Shown piece after piece: positions 1 to 7,274 of a stretch of 40,136 nt of DNA (position 1 is its first letter; each line of letters begins with the position of its first letter). Both the position numbers and the translations under genes were made by a program. Below the pieces are notes generated by a model. The model saw only the letters and a program-made list of their open reading frames with translations. It did no database searches and was not told the origin of the DNA. Source of the DNA: Candidatus Pacearchaeota archaeon (GTDB taxonomy: Archaea > Nanobdellota > Nanobdellia > Pacearchaeales > GW2011-AR1); contig JAAOYK010000026.1 of NCBI GenBank assembly GCA_018221305.1, positions 1 through 40,136 on the forward strand, written 5' to 3'.

Positions 1-606
1 ATACAAAAAAAATCCTTTTTTCCTTTTTTTAATTTCATCTAGTTTCTTTTTACTAATTTTCCTATTCTTAATACTAAAAATCTCATTAGGAGAAATAAGG
101 TACGTTATATCCTTATATTCAGAGAAATTTTTTTCAAAAAAATCAGTAAATACTTTATCAGCATTATCAGTATATTCTTGTGTTAAGTCGCGCATTTTGA
201 TAAGCCTTTTTTTAATTTTTTCATCTAACCAGTCAGCGTCAGGAGCAACAGTAATTATTGCCATTGCCCTCCACCATCTTATTAAATTTTTATAATACTT
301 TTTCAATTCATCAATATTTTGAATTTGTTTCCCCTCTTTTAAATAAACCTTTAATAATTTCCAATATTTCTCAAAAGTATCTTCAATTTTCCAAACAAGT
401 TTTTCATTAGTATTCAACTGATCAATAATACGTGACAAAATTGAATCAAGTTCATTTTTATCATACCAAACAGAAACCTTATCTGCTTCCCCTTCCCGGA
501 TAAATAAAACAGTTTTTAGATTATATGTCTCAATATCGCTTTGAGCCCAAACAGAACAATAAAAAAGAGTATGCTCTCGTGTAAATAGTTTTGTTAGTTT
601 TACCAT
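1..606 (-). CDS. Unknown protein, 5' part only (possible PEP-utilising-enzyme-like)
   Basis: Reading the minus strand from the ATG at 606 gives an uninterrupted frame of 202 codons running off the left edge; the ORF track omits it because it has no stop in the window. The protein begins MVKLTKLFTREHTLFYC and is rich in Lys, Trp and Tyr, with helical, charged stretches (KYYKNLIRWW, LDEKIKKRLIKMRDL) and no membrane segment. The N-terminal FTREHTLFYC-W pattern resembles archaeal proteins that carry a PEP-utilising mobile domain further downstream, but that domain would lie outside the window, so the assignment is only a hint. It follows metG by 22 nt on the same strand and may be cotranscribed. 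The reading frame is secure; the function is not. Confidence 0.6.
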   Translation of the reverse strand, partial: MVKLTKLFTREHTLFYCSVWAQSDIETYNLKTVLFIREGEADKVSVWYDKNELDSILSRIIDQLNTNEKLVWKIEDTFEKYWKLLKVYLKEGKQIQNIDELKKYYKNLIRWWRAMAIITVAPDADWLDEKIKKRLIKMRDLTQEYTDNADKVFTDFFEKNFSEYKDITYLISPNEIFSIKNRKISKKKLDEIKKRKKGFFLY

Positions 607-628
607 TGTTTCTAAAATAAAATAGGAC

Positions 629-2347
629 TTATTTAAATAACTGCTTCAAATCAGGTGCGTTTGCAGTTATTTCTTTAAAATTATCTAAATAATCATCATC
701 TAATCTTTTAAACAAAGCTTCTGGATTTCCAATTTTATGCTTTTTAGGAATTTCATAATCTTTTGCAGTATCCCAATTTTTAGGATCATCAACATTCCCT
801 TTAAGACCTATCTGCTTCCAAACATTTTTGGCAGCATTTGGAACAAAAGGAGAAAAAATAATAGCCAAGGTTCGACAAAGGTTTACACAATTGTAAAGAA
901 TTTTTTTAGTTTTTTCTTCATCTTCCCTAACAAGAACCCAAGGTTTACAGTCATCAAAATACTTATTACCTTGTGCTGAAAGTGCAAACGCTTCAGAAAA
1001 TGCTTTTTTAATTTCTGCAGCCTCTAAATAATCAGTAATCTTTTGAACACCTGTGTTTACTTTTTTCATTAGTTCTTTATCATTTTTAGTAAATTCATTT
1101 TCATTAGGTTTAATTACTTCTCCACCTAATTTTCCATTAACAAACTTTAAAGTTCTATTAATAAAATTGCCAAAATTACCTATGAGATCTGCATTTATTC
1201 TGTTCTTAAAATCTTCCCATTTAAATTCAGAATCACTAGTTTCAGGAAGCACAAAAGTAATATATGCTCTAATAATATCAGAATCAATACCTGTTTCAGG
1301 CAGTTTTTCACAAAAAATACCACGTTTCTTACTTTTTGAAAATTTTCCGCCTTCATAATTCAAATATTGATATCCTGCCACATGATTTGGAAGATTAACA
1401 ATTCCTCCAGAAGCCATTATTGTTGCAGGCCAAAAAATAGTATGAAAAGGAATATTGTCCTTACCTAAAAAATGAAAAATCTGAACATCTTTTCCTTTCC
1501 AAAAACTTTTCCAACCATTAGGAAGTAATTCTTTTGTAGAAGAAACATACCCAATAGGTGCATCAAACCAAACATAAAGAACCTTATCTTCATATCCCTT
1601 TAAAGGAACAGAAACACCATTTTTCAAATCCCTAGTAATACTTCTTTCATGCAAACCTTCTTTTATCCAGCCTTGCGCAATACTCCTCACCTGAGTCCTC
1701 CAAGATTTTTGTTTTGCAATCCACTTTTTCAGTTTTGGCTCTAATTGATCTAATCTTAAAAATAAATGTTTTGCGCTTCGAATTTCTACAGCATTTCCTG
1801 TTATAGAAGACTTCGGATTTTTCAGTTCAGTAGGATCATGAACAGAAGTACATTTTTCGCATTGATCCCCGCTTGCCCCTTCAAACCCACACTTAGGACA
1901 TTGCCCCCTAACATACCTATCTGACAAAAAACGCTTTTCAGTTGGTGAATAAAAAACATTCATAACCCCCTCTTTTATGTACTTATTATCATAAATAGCT
2001 TTAAAAAATTCTTGAGTTGTTTTATGATGAATAGACTTACTAGTCCTTGAAAAGTTATCATAAGAAATATTAAACCATTTATAAATTTCTGCATGAATCT
2101 CATACAATTTTTTAGAAAAAACATCTAAAGAAATTCCAATCTCCTCAGCCGCTATCTCTGAGGGAGAACCACTTTCATCAGTACCGCCTACAAAAAGGGT
2201 TTCATAACCTTTAGATCTACAATACCTAGCAAAAATATCCGCAGGCAAATGACTTCCAGCAATATGACCTAGATGCGGAACATTATTTATGTAAGGGAGC
2301 GCAGCAGTGATTAATATTTTCTGATTCTTTGTTTTCTTATTTACCAT
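629..2347 (-). CDS. metG: Methionyl-tRNA synthetase (short form)
   Basis: Charges tRNA-Met with methionine in the cytoplasm. The class I signature HLGH lies about 25 residues in, the KMSKS-type loop is FSKSKKRG, and a zinc knuckle CPKCGFEGASGDQCEKC sits in the connective-peptide region. It ends near residue 572 without the C-terminal EMAP/tRNA-binding domain, which in many archaea is absent or a separate protein. I place the start at MVNKKTKN (2347) rather than the track's MYFSRCF (2368), because AGGTG lies five bases before this ATG and the conserved family sequence begins just after it. It starts 34 nt downstream of the E1-like gene on the same strand, so it may be read through from the Ubl operon. 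Confidence 0.93.
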   Translation of the reverse strand: MVNKKTKNQKILITAALPYINNVPHLGHIAGSHLPADIFARYCRSKGYETLFVGGTDESGSPSEIAAEEIGISLDVFSKKLYEIHAEIYKWFNISYDNFSRTSKSIHHKTTQEFFKAIYDNKYIKEGVMNVFYSPTEKRFLSDRYVRGQCPKCGFEGASGDQCEKCTSVHDPTELKNPKSSITGNAVEIRSAKHLFLRLDQLEPKLKKWIAKQKSWRTQVRSIAQGWIKEGLHERSITRDLKNGVSVPLKGYEDKVLYVWFDAPIGYVSSTKELLPNGWKSFWKGKDVQIFHFLGKDNIPFHTIFWPATIMASGGIVNLPNHVAGYQYLNYEGGKFSKSKKRGIFCEKLPETGIDSDIIRAYITFVLPETSDSEFKWEDFKNRINADLIGNFGNFINRTLKFVNGKLGGEVIKPNENEFTKNDKELMKKVNTGVQKITDYLEAAEIKKAFSEAFALSAQGNKYFDDCKPWVLVREDEEKTKKILYNCVNLCRTLAIIFSPFVPNAAKNVWKQIGLKGNVDDPKNWDTAKDYEIPKKHKIGNPEALFKRLDDDYLDNFKEITANAPDLKQLFK

Positions 2348-2381
2348 AAAACACCTAGAAAAATACAATTAATAAAATTAA

Positions 2382-4307
2382 CTAATCAAACCAAGATACC
2401 CATTTTGTATCATCCGGGTCAGGCAAAACCCCATCCCAAACATTATTAGACCTTTCAGGCCTTTGTCCAACAATATCCCCTAGACTTGGATGTGCTGGCT
2501 GACTCAAACGCCTATCTCGTTCCTCTCTTTGCTTTAAAAAAGTATTAAGCTTCTCCACCCTTTCGTTATAATCAGAAGTTAAATTCAAATCACTAATACT
2601 TGCAGCAGCAGAATTTCCTTCATCACTCATACCTAGCCTTTGGCGTAAAGAACCATGAAAGACCTCTGCATTAGGATCAACTTGCGCGTCGTCTGGATCT
2701 GGGCTTGGGCTTGGCTTGTAAGATTCGTTTTGCTTTTGCTCTTGTACTAAATTTTCGTTTTCGTTTAGGTTCTGGCCTTCTGCTAAAGAGTCGACTTCCG
2801 CCTCCGGCGGTGAACCGGTTTCCTGAGCCTCTGCACTGCTTCGGCTTGCTCGAGGGATTTGATCGGCTCGACTGGCGGGTCTGGCTTGATCGGTTTCGGG
2901 GGTTCGAGGATTTCGGGTTTGATTTTTGTTTTTTTTTTTAAAATCCCTAACAACGCGTTTAACAAAACTAGTAGCTTTAACTTTTCGGACACAGTCACAA
3001 GGACTATAGGCTCCAGCAACCCCAATTCGTGTAGGGCGCGAAGAATCATATTTAATCATCTTTTTCTCAAACATACCATAATTTTTAGGATCTAAAACAC
3101 TCCGAATTTCACTAGCCATCACACCACCAACAATATGATTAGTAATAACAACACTAGGATTTGGAGAATAAATACAGCTTCTGCTTGTTCTTGCTTTTGC
3201 TAATGCTTCATCAACAGACCACCTACAATTTAAACAAGCAGTTTGTCCAGGCACATAAGTTGTAACTTGTCCAGCCTTAGGGTCTGTTCCCCCAGAGATT
3301 AACGGAATATGATATTTTATTGCAAAATGGTTTAAGATTGCACGTGTCGCATGATTATCAACACAATCAAGAATAACATCTGGATTTATTTTTTGTAATT
3401 CATCTTCAAAATTTTCAGTAACTCTACCGATTATTGCTTCAATATTTGCATTAGGATTAATGCGCTTAATACGGTCCCCTAAAACTTCTGCCTTATGTTT
3501 GCCAACAGAATCATAAAATAATATTTGTCTGTTCAAATTAGTTGTTTCAATAGTATCATCATCTGCAATATAAAGTTTTCCAATACCACTATATCCAAGA
3601 CCAATACCTGCAAAATTTCCTGACGCACCAGCCCCTACAAGCAATGCAGACTTACTTTCTAAACTAGCAAGTTGTAATTGATGATCTTTTGCAAACTTTG
3701 TTCTCAAATCATACTTCAAATTAGAAATACTATTTCGACCCATCAAATGATTAACAACCTCTCCAGATAACAGACCTGTTATTACTTCACTTGTGATGCC
3801 ATCTTCATTCCCAACATCATTACTCAAATCTTCATCCTTAAGATAATCAGTAAAAGAAGATCCCTGCTCATCCCCTCGTATAACATAAGTTTTTAGATCT
3901 TTAGATTCTGCATAGGTATAATATTTTGCAACATCTAAAAGATTATTTGTAGCAATGACTAAAACATCTAAACCATCAAGATATCTTGCAGCAACAGTAT
4001 CATAATCCATATTAAACCCAAGAACATTAACTAACGGATTAATTCTGGACACTACATGTTCTAATTTTTCAACCCGATTTCCACTCCCATTACTTTGAGC
4101 TAGCAAAAACCCATCTTTTGATTCTGGGTCAGCTGCAACTTTATCATAAAGACGCACATCTCCAACACCCAAAGATGCAAAAGATGCTGCTAAAAAGTTT
4201 CCAGAATGTCCGCTGCCTACAATCCCAACACTTGACTTTGTTAGTTTATCTTGATCCCAGCCTTCAATACGTTCCTGACGATCATACCGATTTATTGCTT
4301 CACTCAT
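2382..4307 (-). CDS. Double-ThiF E1-like Ubl-activating enzyme
   Basis: Predicted to adenylate the C-terminus of a ubiquitin-like protein. Two Rossmann/ThiF domains are visible. The first (about residues 25-200, GSGHSG) lacks the usual Arg/Asp/Lys adenylation residues and looks inactive. The second (about 217-440) is complete: GAGASGN, TNLNRQ with Arg260, the GKHK lysines, DCVDN, zinc cysteines C358/C361 and C437/C439, and a candidate catalytic Cys378 in SRSCIYS. An inactive-then-active order matches eukaryotic UBA1. The last ~190 residues are low complexity (Pro/Glu/Asn rich) and end in WVSWFD. GGAGG lies eight bases before the ATG, and the start overlaps the JAMM gene by 8 nt. The linker near residues 455-500 may contain compensating frameshifts (see findings). 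Confidence 0.88.
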   Translation of the reverse strand: MSEAINRYDRQERIEGWDQDKLTKSSVGIVGSGHSGNFLAASFASLGVGDVRLYDKVAADPESKDGFLLAQSNGSGNRVEKLEHVVSRINPLVNVLGFNMDYDTVAARYLDGLDVLVIATNNLLDVAKYYTYAESKDLKTYVIRGDEQGSSFTDYLKDEDLSNDVGNEDGITSEVITGLLSGEVVNHLMGRNSISNLKYDLRTKFAKDHQLQLASLESKSALLVGAGASGNFAGIGLGYSGIGKLYIADDDTIETTNLNRQILFYDSVGKHKAEVLGDRIKRINPNANIEAIIGRVTENFEDELQKINPDVILDCVDNHATRAILNHFAIKYHIPLISGGTDPKAGQVTTYVPGQTACLNCRWSVDEALAKARTSRSCIYSPNPSVVITNHIVGGVMASEIRSVLDPKNYGMFEKKMIKYDSSRPTRIGVAGAYSPCDCVRKVKATSFVKRVVRDFKKKNKNQTRNPRTPETDQARPASRADQIPRASRSSAEAQETGSPPEAEVDSLAEGQNLNENENLVQEQKQNESYKPSPSPDPDDAQVDPNAEVFHGSLRQRLGMSDEGNSAAASISDLNLTSDYNERVEKLNTFLKQREERDRRLSQPAHPSLGDIVGQRPERSNNVWDGVLPDPDDTKWVSWFD

Positions 4308-5508
4308 TATTCACGCCTCCAGTATTTGTTCCATCATCCTCCTCATCATCACCTATATCGAACAAATGTGCTTCAAACCAATCCTTTCCTGAAAAAAATT
4401 CATCATACTCATCACCGCTTAATTGTTTTAATTTTCTAGGCCGAGTTACATCATCTGGCTTGATTCTTCTCCTATCAACAATTTTTACACGTTTGTATTG
4501 TTCAGGAGGAGTATAAATTTGTTCTTGACCAATTTGTTCTTGACCAACTTGTTCTGGACCAGTTTGTACTTGACCAGTTTGTACTTGTTTTTGGCGATTT
4601 TTTCCTTTCTTTCCTTTCTTTCCTCGTTTACCTTTTCCACCACAAAAAATTCTATTTAATCCTGCAGTAACAGGTATATAAACTCTTGGAGGTGGATAAA
4701 CTATTTTTGATTTTACCTCCTTTTTCAATTCCTTAACATTTAAACTTAAACCAGTTTTATAGTCTAAAACTTTTACTGGAACTTTTTCATGTTGATATTC
4801 ATTTTTATGACATCCAGTACAAAAATTTACTGTAGCAATTTCCCCATAAGGCTTGCTTCCAATAGCGTTTACCACCATACTATAAGCATAACTAATCTTT
4901 TTAGGAGTTCTTAAAACTAATTTCTCTATTGGGAGATATGCTAATGGATTTTCATCTAGTTTTGAAAACAAAATTTCAAGACGTTTACTGTTATTGTTTC
5001 TATCACAGATCATAAGTTTAGAATCACCAAACATTGTCTTTTTTAGGTCTCCGCTCAAAATTTCTTTTTCAGTGTACTGATTAATATAATTAGATGCAGC
5101 AATTTGATTAACAATTGTCCTATGATTTGCATCATCAGTTCCAGAATGAAACGTTGGCATTGTGGCATGACTATGCCACCATCCAAGGACCCTCATCCCA
5201 AGATTCTCCCTTATATCTCTTCCAGCTTCAATAACTTTTTCTGAAGGAATATAAACATGAGCAGCATTAGGCTCTTGACCCGGAGCGAAGTAAACATCAT
5301 AAGCAATCCTATTCTTCCGATCCATTGTACCAATTAAATACCCATAACATTCAATATGTGATCCATTACGCTCTCTTGCAAGTTGTGCATACAAGCTTGC
5401 CTTAACATACGCATCCTTTGTGATATAAATTCGTGAAAAAGGATTTTTTTCTTTTTTTACTTCAACAGGAACTTCTTGCGACAATAATTCATCTAATCTC
5501 TTATTCAT
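4300..5508 (-). CDS. JAMM/JAB-domain metalloprotease (deubiquitinase-like)
   Basis: A zinc isopeptidase predicted to mature the Ubl precursor and/or remove it from targets. The JAMM motif is complete: Glu53 (HIECYGY), H112-S-H114, then seven residues, Ser122, two residues, Asp125. A CxxC pair (CTGC, ~232-235) followed by His may form a second metal site. The C-terminal 120 residues are a flexible tail: a Lys/Gly stretch (GKKGKKGK), five copies of a QxQxG-type pentapeptide encoded by a 15-bp minisatellite, then an acidic end (DIGDDEEDD). At 402 aa it is much longer than a bare JAB domain (~130 aa). It overlaps the upstream E2-like gene by ATGA and the downstream E1 gene by 8 nt, indicating translational coupling. 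The family is certain; the substrate is inferred from context. Confidence 0.9.
   Translation of the reverse strand: MNKRLDELLSQEVPVEVKKEKNPFSRIYITKDAYVKASLYAQLARERNGSHIECYGYLIGTMDRKNRIAYDVYFAPGQEPNAAHVYIPSEKVIEAGRDIRENLGMRVLGWWHSHATMPTFHSGTDDANHRTIVNQIAASNYINQYTEKEILSGDLKKTMFGDSKLMICDRNNNSKRLEILFSKLDENPLAYLPIEKLVLRTPKKISYAYSMVVNAIGSKPYGEIATVNFCTGCHKNEYQHEKVPVKVLDYKTGLSLNVKELKKEVKSKIVYPPPRVYIPVTAGLNRIFCGGKGKRGKKGKKGKNRQKQVQTGQVQTGPEQVGQEQIGQEQIYTPPEQYKRVKIVDRRRIKPDDVTRPRKLKQLSGDEYDEFFSGKDWFEAHLFDIGDDEEDDGTNTGGVNNE
4517..4586. repeat. 15-bp minisatellite inside the JAMM gene
   Basis: Four full and one partial copy of a 15-bp unit, (A/G)(T/C)TTGTtCTtGACCA on the plus strand, occur back to back. 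The length keeps the frame and encodes Gln/Gly pentapeptides in the tail of the JAMM protein. Copy number could change by slippage and would alter only tail length. Confidence 0.85.
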
Positions 5509-6881
5509 CGTCTGCGCCCCCTTTGATAATTTATATTAGTTATTGGCAACTTCTTTTTCTTAATTTCTCTTAAACTAATTCTTCTATCTTCAAAATTTGA
5601 ATCGCTTAAACTTCTATAAGGATTACTCCCTTTCTGATATCCATGAAGAATAACATTTCGTGCATCAAGCAAATATTTTGCAATAGCTTTTCCCCGATCC
5701 ATTCTATCAAAATAATCATGATTATAATGTCCCATACATAATCCTGAGCTGCCAGACCCATCATAAAAAGGACCAACCACATGGGAAAGTTTATGAGGTC
5801 CACGATCAAGACCTGCATTTTTATAACCAGAATTCCATTTAAGCCGTAATGCAATTTTATGACCTTTAAAACGATAATACGCCTCACGCCCAGGACTTTT
5901 AAGCACATAATCCGGAATTTTAGCGTAAAGAAGTAATTTATTATCCGCAGCCTTTTCAAAACCAAATTCGCCCTCATGATAAGTATTAACACCTGCATAC
6001 TTTGCTATATCAATTTCTTTAGTTCTTAATTTTTGATATTCAGCATTTTCTGCAAACTTATGGCGTAGTGCATCAAGCGACAATTCATTAGCTTTTCTTT
6101 TAGAAAATTCTAAAAAAAGTTTTCTCGATTCAATAGCATTTTCTAAGATATAACCACGCCCATCAACATTTAATTCACCACCAAGAGGCATCTTTCTTAA
6201 AAAATACAAACTACGATCAATTATTGCAAAATCCTGTCCATTTGTTAAACTATAAAGTACAGAATCCCTTCTGTCAACCTCAGGTTCACCCCCAAGATCA
6301 ATCCCTTTCCTTACTGAAACAGGAAGCAAAATAGCATCCAAGCTTTTTTCTTTCATCCGGTTTCTGGACCTAGAACTTTTAGTAGGAACTATTGGTTTAT
6401 ATCTTGATCTCTCATTTTCAAAATATTTTACCCGTCCTTCAAAATAATCTGCAACTTTTTTATCATAATCCCTTACAGCCTTACCAGATTTACTTTGTTT
6501 ACTAACCTTTTTACTTTTAGCTTTTGTATTAAATACTGAAGCTAACATACCTTCATCATCATGGCGTAAATACGGAAAAACATTTCGAAGCACAAATCTC
6601 ACCAAATTATTATCTCCACCAAGATTTGTTAATCCAGACCTTTTAAATTCTTCTTTAATAAAAATATCCTGATAAATAGCATAACTTTCACTTAATTTAA
6701 TGTCTCTAAGCTTTTCTAAAACTCTTAAGCTAGGACCTTCTTTTACAGGTCGCACCCTATCACTATGAAATTTAAAGGTGTTTGGGCCAGAGCGGCTATT
6801 ACCAAAGCAATAATGAACTTGTCCGTTTATAACAAAAATCGGGGTTCTTTGTGCCAGCCCAAACACCTGATCATTGTCCAT
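5505..6881 (-). CDS. Candidate E2-like Ubl-conjugating protein (unknown family)
   Basis: I do not recognise this ~458-residue protein as a named family. Near its C-terminus (residue ~365-415 of the track ORF) it has GPHKLSHVVGPFYDG, then GLCMGHYNHDY with Cys392. The pattern His, hydrophobic strand, G-P-F, then a Cys in a GxCxG turn recalls prokaryotic E2-like families (for example the PRTRC-B/Prok-E2_D group), where that Cys would carry the Ubl thioester. An N-terminal beta-rich part (TPIFVINGQVHYCFG) is followed by a basic Lys/Ser-rich linker (~130-190). The E2 reading rests mainly on position between Ubl, JAMM and E1 genes. I prefer the start MDNDQVFG at 6881 (GGAG five bases upstream) over the track's 6911. 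Its stop overlaps the JAMM start (ATGA). Confidence 0.5.
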   Translation of the reverse strand: MDNDQVFGLAQRTPIFVINGQVHYCFGNSRSGPNTFKFHSDRVRPVKEGPSLRVLEKLRDIKLSESYAIYQDIFIKEEFKRSGLTNLGGDNNLVRFVLRNVFPYLRHDDEGMLASVFNTKAKSKKVSKQSKSGKAVRDYDKKVADYFEGRVKYFENERSRYKPIVPTKSSRSRNRMKEKSLDAILLPVSVRKGIDLGGEPEVDRRDSVLYSLTNGQDFAIIDRSLYFLRKMPLGGELNVDGRGYILENAIESRKLFLEFSKRKANELSLDALRHKFAENAEYQKLRTKEIDIAKYAGVNTYHEGEFGFEKAADNKLLLYAKIPDYVLKSPGREAYYRFKGHKIALRLKWNSGYKNAGLDRGPHKLSHVVGPFYDGSGSSGLCMGHYNHDYFDRMDRGKAIAKYLLDARNVILHGYQKGSNPYRSLSDSNFEDRRISLREIKKKKLPITNINYQRGRRR

Positions 6882-6914
6882 TACTGCTCCTTCAATAGCT
6901 CGTGATACCATCTT

Positions 6915-7274
6915 TTACTGTAACAGGGAAGCTAATCCGCCCTCTTGGACTGATGCAATCTCCATGTCAAGCGCCTTGTATGGAACGTTTTGGTGTTCTC
7001 TCTCAGTAAAAAGACCTCTTACTTTGTCTTCAGACCGAGCAGATGTACCATTAACTGCTACTGTGTAATCACTTTTCATCTCTTCACGAACACTACCAGC
7101 TACTGCAACTTCATCATCAGTTAACTGATCATGAGTTGTTAAGTACTCAAGAACGTCCTTTACGTTTTGGCTCACGTATGCTTTTGGTAACTGCCTCATT
7201 AAACATTCGTCAGGTCCTGACAATGCAGTTCTGACAGATGCTACATACTTTACCTCAGGGTTTGCTTGTGCCAT
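6915..7274 (-). CDS. Candidate ubiquitin-like modifier precursor with -GG|LASLLQ tail
   Basis: A 119-residue protein from the ATG at 7274. The track start at 7304 adds ten residues that actually include the ribosome-binding site (GGAGG seven bases before ATG). The C-terminal part has beta-grasp-like character: a helix NVKDVLEYL, strands DYTVAVNG and LDMEIASVQ, then Gly112-Gly113, ending with six more residues, LASLLQ. A Gly-Gly followed by a short removable extension is the classic layout of ubiquitin, SUMO and Caldiarchaeum Ubl precursors, and a JAMM protease is encoded two genes downstream. No database match is claimed. The gene overlaps the end of the ClpX-like gene by 20 nt and is followed after a short gap by the E2-like gene. 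Its role as modifier is inference from tail, size and neighbours. Confidence 0.6.
   Translation of the reverse strand: MAQANPEVKYVASVRTALSGPDECLMRQLPKAYVSQNVKDVLEYLTTHDQLTDDEVAVAGSVREEMKSDYTVAVNGTSARSEDKVRGLFTEREHQNVPYKALDMEIASVQEGGLASLLQ

Noticed and set aside
2705-3095. ORFs at 2705-2941 (+) and 2859-3095 (+) within the E1 gene
   Set aside because: They lie opposite the E1 coding frame and read as low-complexity noise; the minus-strand ORF 2783-3049 is discussed only as possible frameshift evidence.
5606-5998. 130-aa minus-strand ORF inside the E2-like gene
   Set aside because: Shadow in another frame of a longer, better-supported gene; composition (Ile/Leu/Met rich) is what A/T-rich antiframes give.
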